A program made the translations under genes and the position numbers. A stretch of 64,000 nucleotides of DNA from Xiphophorus maculatus (Eukaryota; Chordata; Actinopteri; Cyprinodontiformes; Poeciliidae), in contig NC_036457.1 of NCBI RefSeq assembly GCF_002775205.1, positions 22,960,720 to 23,024,719 on the forward strand, written 5' to 3'. The notes under the pieces were generated by a model. That model did not search any database. It had not been told where the DNA came from and was given only the letters and a program-made list of their open reading frames with translations. Below, one piece after another: positions 54,727-64,000 of this stretch (position 1 is the stretch's first letter; each line of letters begins with the position of its first letter).

Positions 54727-56420
54727 TGTTTCCCCTTACCGCTGTAGTCCACAGAACTCTGAGCAGAACCGTGGAGGGCAAGCTGAGGCTGTAGCTAACA
54801 CTGACATTGGGGCTTTTCCACTAACATGCTTCCAGGACTAGAGCAGGCTGGTGCTAGAGCTGTTTCTAATCTGATTCTATTATAAAGGTAAAAACTCCTG
54901 GTTTTATTCACGGCTGTAGAGCAGACCCAGTCTCATCATGATGTCTTCCAGGATGTTTCCTCCTTTCTCTGGTGTATCCTGTGTTTCAGCAGAGGAACAC
55001 CTTACCCAGACTGAGTACAGTTTGTCTCATTACCTCTGCACGCATGTTTTAATGTCATATATTTGATTTAGAAGTGCTACTTTACACAACTCGTGATGTT
55101 TAGATGAGGCCCAGCGCACAGTTCACTGTGAAAATCCCCTGAATCTAAACTGTCAGCAGACGATGGTAAAACAACTGCATCAGAGTAGCAACTGCGCCTA
55201 GCATGACAGCTGGTTAACTCCTCTTCCTCATGCCTCGACTTCATGTTCCTATTAAAGCTTAGCAGTTTTCATACGTCAGCTTAACACAAACACTACAGTA
55301 AATCCAAAACTTGAAACCTTTTCAAGTTTTGTGCTTAAAACCTTTTCATAATAACAATAATACGTTTTATTTCTAGGTGTCTTTCTTCACTTCAGGACGC
55401 TGAGTTTTAGTTGGTTGTTGGTCTCTGTGAACCTGCCTCAAGCCTCTGATGGAGGAGGGTCTTTTCCATGAAGTTTGTGTGTCTGTAGCATCACTTCCTG
55501 CTTCCTCATTTAGCCTCAGAACATTAAGCAGAAAAAATACTGGGTTTGAAGCTAGCACTAGCTCTTATTTAGTACTGGAACCAGTTTGCTGGAAAAGCCC
55601 TTCGTGCTCTGCTGCCTCAGCAGCCTGCTCCTCTCAGGAGGCCGTATCATTCCTGCTGCTGCAGTCAACAACACCTCCAGGGTGTCTTTTAATCAGTGTG
55701 ACTTTTACTCTCTGCGGCATTGTGGCCTGCGGCATTAAGAACTGGAAGCTTTTTTCATTTATAGAACTCATGCCGTGGCCAACATGTCTCTCTCTCCTCA
55801 TGTAATTGTTGAATGTCCAACGGCTGTACTTATTCTGTCAATTAAAACTGTAACTGATAAGTTAGCAACATGGGCCAATGTGAGCTCTTTCTCTCATCAG
55901 ACTGATGTGTGTTTGAAATTCCTGCCACACAAAAATCTGATTCCAAGATGTTGGGGCAAGAGTTTGGAAAAGTCTTAGTTTTAAAGCAAGATATAAACTA
56001 TCACACACTTCTCATGTTTTCCTTTATCTTGTAAAAGATGGGAGTCAGCAAATATCAAGAGGGTTATGTAAGCTGCCATTTATCATAGACGCAAGGAGTT
56101 CTTAGTGTGTGTGTGAGGGTGTGTGTGTGGGGGTGGATGGTGTGCTTTAAAATAAAAAGCATCAGATTTTTAATTCAGTGACTTTATGCTAAATTGAAGG
56201 TTTCTGTTAGATGATAGGTTCACTCTAAGCAGATTTTAGTGTTCTCTCATGTATACATGCAGCGTGCTGCACTGTGATTTTCAGGTTTTATGGTAGGACT
56301 GCTAGAACTTGTAAGAACCTCAGACTCATAATTGATTTGCCAAAGAATCACCATCAACAAAATTTTCAATATGTGAATGTTCACAAATGATTTTATGAGT
56401 TTATGTTTGCAAATAAAGAT
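54727..56420 (+). other. Probable ube2j1 3' UTR
   Basis: After the stop there is no homologous coding frame. Candidate poly(A) signals AATAAA occur near 55328 region variants, 56151 and 56413. The human gene has a long 3' UTR, so an end near 56.1-56.4 kb is plausible. Confidence 0.4.
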
Positions 56421-56688
56421 GTAACCCAGTGAAATAAATCTGATGAGGAAAACAACTTTTTTCTGATTTATAAAGTATTTGCTGAAGAAAACGTGAAGCT
56501 CTCAACACCTCAGTAGGATCAGTCGTGCTTATATGGCAGCAAAATTTTGCTTCATTATTTGAATATAGCGACATTTAATACCTAAATGATTAATAGCTGT
56601 TGAGTATAGTTTAATAAACAAAGAATGCACGTCTTTGAAGTAGGTAAGAACTGGACTGAACACGAGTGAAGGCAGTCAAGTCACAATT

Positions 56689-56744
56689 CTTGGAAGCAAA
56701 TTGTGCTTCCAAGGCTGCACAGGCTGCACAGTACTGTGCAGCCT
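56689..56744. repeat. Two tandem perfect palindromes
   Basis: Arms 56689-56698/56704-56713 (10 bp, 5-nt loop) and a perfect 24-bp palindrome 56721-56744 (AGGCTGCACAGT and its complement). Intergenic, between ube2j1 and gabrr2. Confidence 0.85.
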
Positions 56745-58089
56745 AGAACTGTGGTGTCATTTGTGAACATTCTTTTTAAAGCTCCACATCTTATTATTAC
56801 ATTTCTAGACATCAAGCAGCCACTGTTTTCAGACCAAGTGGCTAAGCAGCAAAACCGTCTTTCCAACAGATGTATGTCTCTCAGCCTTTCAGGAGACTCT
56901 TGTGTTTGTGTGACGTGATAAATGACCTGTACTTGTACAGCACCAAGAGCTTCACACTACATTCAGTCATTCACCCATTCACACTCACAAATGATAGTGA
57001 TTCCCACAGCTGCTTCACAAGCCACATCAGTCTCAGGAGTTGATGAATGCTAGAACCAAAACCTTGATTTAAGATTTTTTTAAGGCCAGAGGATGCTGCC
57101 TGATCAACGTCCTGATCAAGCAGGATGCTGACGCTCCTCCCTGCAGGATAAAGAGTTCACATCTTTCCACGTCTAACTCTGGATAAAACTTCACAGTTTT
57201 TAATGAAGGATCTTTTCTTCTGCTTTCATTGTGTTTGACTTTTGAGCTGCTGCTACTATTAGAACAGCTGGAGAACCAAGACAGAAAAAGGATTCGTTTA
57301 CTGTTTAATTATAAATGTCTTCATGGGATAATAAATGGAGTCCATACACCATTTATTATTGCTTCATTTATCAGTGTGGTGGCACAATGTGAGTGTAATC
57401 TCTGCTATGATCTCTTTTTCTTTGTAGTGGCGATAAATTCATGAGCCAGTTGAAGTGCCAAATTAAATGAAGTTATTAACAGTTTAATGTATTACTTTTG
57501 GAAATGCCTTTCTTCGTACCAGCATTCTGATTTCACAGAACTTGGGTGATTTTTTTCCCTGTCACAATGCAGCCTGGTTGGTTTGTGCTGCTGGTCACAC
57601 TGGGATGTTTGAGCTTTTCTTCCAAACTCGATCTGCTGCTTAAAACAGAATCACCTGAACACAACAAGCTCACCAAATAATTATGTGGGGAAAGTTAAAC
57701 AGACCATGCAGTCACCAGTGATGCTTCCACATCAGTTCAACACACAAATAAATAACTGAAAAAGCTTTGGCAAAATGAATATTTACAGTAAAGCTGATGA
57801 TTTAACATAATTGAGGTTTTATGCTTTTTGTTTCCCCATAGTCTTTAAGACTAAATTAAGTCTATTAATATAGTCTTTATAGTTTTTTTTTTTTTTTTTT
57901 TTTTACAGTTTACACTCTCCTCTCACTGTCTTCAGTCTACTTGTCAAACATAAATTGTGATTTGCTTTGTTCTGTTTTCACTGAGTTTTCTTGAAAGCAA
58001 GGTTCAGATCCGTCACTCTCCCTCATGTTTGTGCCTCCTTCATCCTGTTCTGAGTTGTGGAGCGATCACCTTACTTGGTTGGTATTGCT

Positions 58090-58370
58090 ATTCACAGCAC
58101 TAACTGGAAGAAGCGACCCGTCCATTGTCCTGGACAACCTTCACTCGGCTGGGCTGACAATGAATCCATCAAAGTGCGTGGTCGCTGCTGCTGAGACAGA
58201 ATACCTGGACCGTATCACTGACCATTGTGGCTTGATGACCTTGATGGCGGTCATCAAGCCACAGATCAATAAAATCCAGGCCACTGAATCATGCCCTCTG
58301 CCCCAAACAAGGAATGTTAGATTGTCTTTGGGCCTGGTTGGTTTCTACCATCAGGACGAGATCCTGCTCC
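58090..58370 (+). pseudogene. Gypsy-type LTR retrotransposon pol fragment
   Basis: The frame carries VLDNLHSAGLTMNPSKCVVA, a decayed EYLDRITDHCG and IKPQINKIQATESCPLPQ with TRNVRLSLGLVGFYH. These are the thumb/connection motifs after the reverse-transcriptase active site of Ty3/Gypsy elements. The catalytic YxDD part, protease and integrase were not seen, so this is a fragment. Confidence 0.75.
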
Positions 58371-58829
58371 CCCAGTTCCATCCAGAGGACAGAGGAAGCA
58401 GTCCCTGTTTCATGACTTCCAACAGTCACTATATAAGCAACCTGTTTTATATAGTTACAACTTTGATGAAGTGCTCATATGACAGTGTTGTGGATCTCAG
58501 AGCTGTCTGTAAGAGGCTGTCATATAGTGGCATAAGTGAGGTGGAAGGTGTTTGTTTTCACATTTTTGGGTAAATTAAAACCTGCCTTGTTGATTTAATC
58601 ACCTGTGTCTTATGCTTCCTACTTGGCCCCTGACAATGTCTTAGGATTCATGAAGGCCTTTTTAGTAAATGTTGAAACTGATCTTTGCCTTCTTTTTGGT
58701 CAGCAGTGGTTCTGGTCTTGGAATTCTCCCATGAAGAGCATTGTTGACACTGACCATAGCTTTGAAGCATGCAGTGCTTCTTCTGGACTGTTGAGGTTCT
58801 CTTTGGAGAGATGAGGATGAATGGGATCA

Positions 58830-58950
58830 AGAAATAGGACAGCAGACGGACTGATCATGTTAGATGTGTTAGAGGTGGAGTGACAGAGGCCAAACTGAGA
58901 TGGTTCAGAGAGACAATGATTCCATCAGTAGGTTGGAGCCATGGTTTATG
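58830..58950 (+). pseudogene. Possible LINE reverse-transcriptase C-terminal scrap
   Basis: RRTDHVRCVRGGVTEAKLRW, interrupted by stops nearby, resembles the VREARLRWFGHV region at the end of RTE-type ORFs. Too short to classify. Confidence 0.3.
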
Positions 58951-59267
58951 TGGCTCCCTGTGGAAACCCAGGAAGATTCACCACTGTTCTGTTTCCTCTT
59001 GGGTCTCCGGCTGCATTATAACATATTAATCTTTTCACAGACTAATAGAACTCAGTGAAAATGTGTCTCGTCCTTTCTTCAGTTTCTTTGGATATATCTT
59101 ATTATAGATTTTTTTCCCCTTTTTAAAATACTATATTTGTTGTTTCTAGACTGTACTAAATTCTGTTTTAATTTGTTTTACTTTGGTGTAACCAGATTGT
59201 TGTGTGTTGCAGATTTCTGCTCAGGACCCTCTTGAAACGAGAAAAAAATAAAATAAATAAATAATAA

Positions 59268-59271
<4 letters not shown>

Positions 59272-59306
<35 letters not shown>
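59272..59306. repeat. (TA)n run
   Basis: About 17 TA units after an AATAAATAATAAT stretch. Confidence 0.95.
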
Positions 59307-59309
<3 letters not shown>

Positions 59310-59875
59310 ATATATCTAAGAGTGACCCAGAAACAATGGAATGCTTTTAATGACATTATGCTATATTTAAGTTACAGTTGACCATATTTATTTCAACAAA
59401 CAGTCCTTATGAGAGCAGAAGACAGTATTTCCTATGTAATGTTATTTCCATGCAGGTCCAGCTCCGTGTCCGGGTTTACAGTCAGAAACAGTGCGCAGCT
59501 ATTGGCAGTGATTTGTTGAATTAATGTGGCGGTTAGGCCAATCTAAGAGTGTCTTCAGCAGAGAGAAAGGGGAACTGACGTGTTTCTCCAGCACCGGGAT
59601 TCGTCGTGTCGATTTGTTTGTTTATTTCGCTCTGCGGCGCGTGCCGTGTGCTGCTGACGCCGCGCGCGCTTCCCAGTGACAAAAAGCCGCTCTGCAGTTT
59701 GACCAATCAAAGCGCTTATCAGACTTTATCGCTGTGGCGAACAAGTTGCACAGTTTCATGCCTGTCACATTTTTGTCAGTTCGTCAAAAGAAGAGATGGT
59801 ACCGGGTTCAGAGCGCCCCTCCTGCGGTCCCGAGGTCTCTCTTGTGGAATCCCCGCTGGACCTTTAAAAGTCAAC

Positions 59876-62800
59876 ATGCCGTATAACGCCAGGGTCCTGC
59901 TTCTTCTTCTTCTGTCTTTGATTCTAATGGCAGAGTCCCGGAGGCTGGGAAGCAGGAGAAAGCGATGGTCCGAGCCGGGAGAGACTCTCAAGCCAGGAAA
60001 GTAAGTATTCTTAGATTCAGTTCCACCATGAGGTCAGAGCTGATGATCAAAACACTGTAGATCAATGGAAGGCACTCATCCTCCATCCATCCGTCCTTCA
60101 ACATGTCCTCAGTCTGGAACTCTACTCTATAGAGACAGCTGTCCGGCAGCTTAGATTGGTGAGAAGGAACAAAAGCGGATGTGTTCTGTTGATCATGTCC
60201 ATCCGGACTACTCTGTTTCCTGGGCTCGCGGTGAGCCAGCCAAGTCGTGCGTAAAAAGACAGACAGACGCAGAGGGGAGATTCTTGCGATTCAGTAGCGA
60301 AAGAGGACTTGTGCTTGCCTGCACAAATAGGTTTAAGGTTTTCATTTAGCTAATATCCAAAATAATAAGAATAAAAAAATCAACACCCCCTCTTTGTTTT
60401 CTTTTTCACCATTTCAAAAATAGCAAATTCAGACATAAGAAACATACATTTCCAAATCCAGGAATTTTCACAGCATAAAGCCTTTCAAGCCAGTGTTTAC
60501 AGGAGGAGTGCAATATACTTCCATTGACACTGAGCTACAAAAATGTTCTCTGAAAGGGCAGGAAGCTGAGAAGACAGAAATAAGATTAGAAGAATTGAGC
60601 TTGTGTACATTCAAAAGTCTCAGTTTAACCTTTGGGTGTTTGTGTCTGGTGAAATCTAATCTAAAACATGTCCATACAAGTTAATCAAGTAAATGTAATT
60701 TAGTCTAGATAATCTAGCTAGATACTACCCACCTCTGCTCTAAAGCAGTTCTCCTCCCAACATTTCTGACTTTCTGAGAGCTGAAGTTGCATGTTTTCAC
60801 AGACAGAATTTTAATTTCCAGCCAGAAGAACAAGACATTTACCAAAAGAAACCAGGACTTCATCTGTTTATTGTTTGTGCTGCTGGTTACCCATCTCATT
60901 GTCTCAAAGGCTTTCATACTGTAACTTTTTTTCCATATTCGTTAAGAGGAAGAGCAAACCAACATGGCAAACATCCTTCAAGCAGAAACAAGCATCAAGA
61001 TAAATATTAATATAAAGTGAACCTGAGATGAGAATTTAGATTGGATAGTAAAATAAAAAGATATATGATGTCTTTTATCACACCATTAATGTCTGTATTT
61101 GTCTGACTCTGAAAAAAACGTGCATTTATTTTGTCTCTGAAAATAGTTCCAAACATTTATTCAGCAGTTTAAATTAAGGAACCATAATGATCTTTTTTTC
61201 CATTCCACATTCATTTATATGATAAGATCAGAGGTCACTGTTGCTTGAGTGTGTAAGTTTACTAAAACGATGTTGTTTTCTCTGGTCTCTAGCCTGATGG
61301 GACGATTGTTGCCGTTCAACCGCTGGTTGTCTAAGTGGAGTCCTGAAAACAATGTGGGCTACATTGATAATTTTCAAACATTTTGGAGAAAACCGGATCT
61401 GATCCAGAGAGACGCTATCATCCCACTTTGGATGGAGCAGCTTCTTCTCTCTAGGAAATTGGTCAAATTGATTATTCCTTTAAAACAGTGACAGCCCAGG
61501 CTCCAGACCAGGAAGCAGAATTACAGCTTAATTTTTGCTCTTGCTAAGTGATTGTCCAAGAGCAGCAAATGCTGCAAGCCAATGATTCATTGTGATCTGT
61601 TGGGTTTCTTATAGAAAACTTTGAAAACCACTTTGAGAAACAAACTGCATTATTTGAAAACTAGCATCAATTTGAATGTATGATGATTGGTTTGAACTTC
61701 TGTTTTATGGATTGGGTCTAAATAAACCAAACTGAATTCAATTAAAAGAGGACCGGTTCCAAAGGAGGTTCAAGAAATGATTTTATTCAGTTTTTGATTC
61801 AATTTAGTAGAGAATTTAGAAGAGTAGTCATCTGGGATCAGGGATGGATTTTGAGTTCAATTCCAGCTTCCCCAGCACTACACACTGAAGGCAAAACTTA
61901 GGCAGAACACTGAAATTCCAGTTTCCTACAGATCTTCACATCTATGTAACTTGGAAGTTCACGCAGTTTTTCTGTACAGTTTTGATAGTAAACAGAAGGT
62001 TTACATAATATGATTATGGTAAGAAAGAAAGGAAATGATAATATGACCCATTCATTTACTCTGATCTCCTTTTGTTCTTAGCATTGTCACTCTGTAACTG
62101 TTCAGGCATGCTTCCTGTTTGCTCTTTCTATGATCAAGTTGAACATGAATATGTGTCTTTGTAGGGCCCTGGGGGAAACACCTGATGCTGTGGTTCTTGT
62201 TGGGAAGGCAGGCTTGGAGGCTGCCATGGTGAACGGGTGTGTAGCTCACAGAACATTAATGTCAATCATTCAACAACAAAGATCTAATTCTGTTTCACTG
62301 TTCTATTGGTTGTTAATCAGATATTGCCTCAAGTTGACCAACTTAAGATGTAATCTAACAATAAATTGGAATCAACTGTCATTGGATTTGATACATTTAG
62401 TGGACATTGTGTATTGTCCAGATCAATATTCCTTCACTATGTACTTATTAAAGGTTTTATTCTACAAACAAACCTTTGTTCTCAAGTTTATATATATTTG
62501 GTGGCAGGAAGCTTTCTGCGCACATTCTTGCACAGGCCTCAAGGGTTTCTGAAGAGTTTTTCTAGAATCTGGCTTTAAATTTTTTTATTGTCCAGTTCTT
62601 GTACCTGACCATGATCTTGTTAATGTCTGCATTGATAATTGAATAGGTGGTAAAATAAAGAAGGTTCAGACTTAAAGAACTCACTGAAATAAATCTGTTT
62701 AAAAAAAAAAAAAAAAATCCAGTAAGGTGCCAGACTACAGAGATCCTTCATCCTCCATCTGTTGGATGAAAGGTTATCAGATAAGAGCTGTCCAGGAATC

Positions 62801-64000
62801 ATAAACTCATTGAGACACATCTGAAAATAGTCACATACCTTTCTGAAAATAACAAAAACAGTGAAAGTTCAAATAAAAGCAGCTTATCAGGCCAAAAAGG
62901 CTTTAGAGGACTGCATAACAGTCTGGTTCCTCTCAAGCAAATTGTAAAGAAGTCATAAAAAGCCTTTGTAATCTGTAATTGTAAGTACAGTGTGTATTTC
63001 TTAATACTTCTTTGCACAGAATAAGAATTTGTTTATTAGCATATATAAAGAGGCGTAGTTTTGAGCAATAAAGATCAGTTTTGCCGTTAACATGGTCACC
63101 TTGTCATTGTTTAAAATACATCGATTCTTTCTCCCTGTTTCTCTGTTTATTATTCTCAGTCCTCTGTCAAGGAAGATCATTGATGGCACCAAAACACGGA
63201 AGCTGAAAACCAGCCACCTTCTGCGTGTGGATGAACATGACTTCACCATGAGGCCAGCATTCGCAGGTAAGCAACTTCTCCTGATAGCAGTTAATTTACT
63301 TTCACTGCACAGCAAATACCAGCTCAGATATTCTATTCTAATCTAATCTAATCTATAGTCATATTCTATGAAAATGAATTGAGATTACTTCAAATTCAAG
63401 TCCAAATTCACTCCACTCCAGTCCAACCAATCACAAATAGTCAGATTCAGATCCAGTTACACCCAGTGAGTCGTTGACAGCAGTAGTTCTGCTCAGTGGT
63501 TCCTTAACACCATTAGTTTTTATGGATCAGTTGGCTTCCCTCCCTACATATTTCTTCTGTTTTTTTTGTTGTTGTCAAGATTAAATATGTTAGATGATAA
63601 AACTAACTTTACCATCAAACAAAGATAACCCAACTAAACACAAAAAGCAACTCCGATGATGATTTCATTTATGAATACAAAAAACGTTATTGAAACCAAT
63701 AACAACCAAAAACCACAGTGTGGACAGAAATGACCCCTTTGTCTGATGATAAATTTACTGTAAAAAAATTTTTAAATTTTTTTATAAGCTGCACTCAATT
63801 CCTGAGCCACACCTGCCTGTTATCACTGTCACATTGTAGAATTAAGATAGCATTTGAATCAAATCTGAATGACAACAGGGAACAGTGTAAAAGATCTCAA
63901 GAAGATAAAAAATATTAAAAAAGAAACGAGAAGTAAGGTCTGTCAGTCTGGAAAGGGGAAGAAAGACATGCAAAGCTTTGGGACTAGAGGTAATCACTGT
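59876..64000 (+). CDS. gabrr2: GABA(A) receptor subunit rho-2 (partial, exons 1-2)
   Basis: GABRR2 is a subunit of GABA-gated chloride channels (GABA-C type) prominent in retina. Two coding exons are in the window: 59876-60000 and 63160-63266, the second joined in phase (AA|T) and ending at GT. Exon 1 gives MPYNARVLLLLLLSLILMAE, a cleavable signal peptide, then a basic SRRLGSRRKRW segment; exon 2 gives SRKIIDGTKTRKLK and HLLRVDEHDFTMRPAF, which matches the rho-2 N-terminus (LLRVDEHDFSMRPAF) better than rho-1 (LLRIDDHDFSMRPGF). Ligand-binding and membrane domains lie beyond base 64000. Position after ube2j1 agrees with human 6q15. An in-frame Met at 59606 would add 90 residues but homology favours 59876. 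Confidence 0.93.
61270..61495 (+). pseudogene. LINE ORF1 SGNH-esterase remnant
   Basis: In gabrr2 intron 1 the frame reads MGRLLPFNRWLSKWSPENN, GYIDNFQTFWRKPDLIQRD and PLWMEQLLLSRKLVK. This wording is that of the esterase domain carried in ORF1 of L2/CR1-like non-LTR elements (usual end DGIHPxxxGxxLLSRNL). The DGxHP catalytic block reads DAIIP, so Gly and the catalytic His are lost. Confidence 0.6.

Larger units (their letters stand above)
56745..59600. other. Intergenic DNA between ube2j1 and gabrr2
   Basis: AT-rich DNA. Contents recognised: a Gypsy pol relic (58090-58370), a possible LINE reverse-transcriptase tail (58830-58950), a T-run near 57884-57904 and a (TA)n run at 59272-59306. No host gene seen. 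Confidence 0.6.

Overview
The window is nuclear DNA of a ray-finned fish, most likely a percomorph teleost. Genes are split into many short GT-AG exons, encode vertebrate-specific proteins, and sit among fish-type repeats: hAT miniature elements, Tc1-like elements, tRNA-derived SINEs, LINE and Gypsy remnants and (TG)n/(TA)n runs. A cyprinodontiform-like lineage is only a guess from the repeat flavour. All exon boundaries below were read by hand from splice signals and reading phase. Four gene models (SEC14/spectrin gene, rmdn3, rad51, ube2j1) sum to exact multiples of three with a terminal stop, which supports them.

Layout. 1-2163 (minus): 5' part of an actin-related protein gene that runs out of the window. 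3319-16602 (minus): a 16-exon gene for a 1,306-residue protein with an N-terminal SEC14/CRAL-TRIO-like domain, a spectrin-like helical middle and a long acidic tail, related to the PLEKHG4/KIAA1755/MCF2L group but with no DH-PH module seen. 16603-17000: its GC-rich 5' region. 17000-23640: repeat-rich intergenic DNA with several nested transposons. 24025-30954 (plus): rmdn3 (PTPIP51), a tail-to-tail neighbour of rad51 (31871-34650, minus). 35300-39000: intergenic DNA with a LINE endonuclease relic and a transposase relic split by a solo LTR. 39305-54726 (plus): ube2j1, an ER-anchored ubiquitin-conjugating enzyme, whose intron 2 carries a 1,634-bp Tc1-like element with an uninterrupted 340-residue transposase. 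56400-59600: intergenic DNA with a Gypsy pol relic. 59876-end (plus): first two coding exons of gabrr2, a GABA rho receptor subunit.

The genes do not form one pathway. From memory, human RMDN3-RAD51 are neighbours on 15q15 and human UBE2J1-GABRR2 are neighbours on 6q15; here the two pairs are adjacent, with rad51 and ube2j1 head to head.

No unequivocally new molecular system was found. The strongest items for a second look are the apparently intact Tc1-like transposon, the uncharacterised SEC14/spectrin gene, a recurring pattern of tandem perfect hairpins of unrelated sequence in noncoding DNA, a 227-bp inverted repeat in a ube2j1 intron, and a solo LTR nested in a transposase with a 4-bp target duplication.
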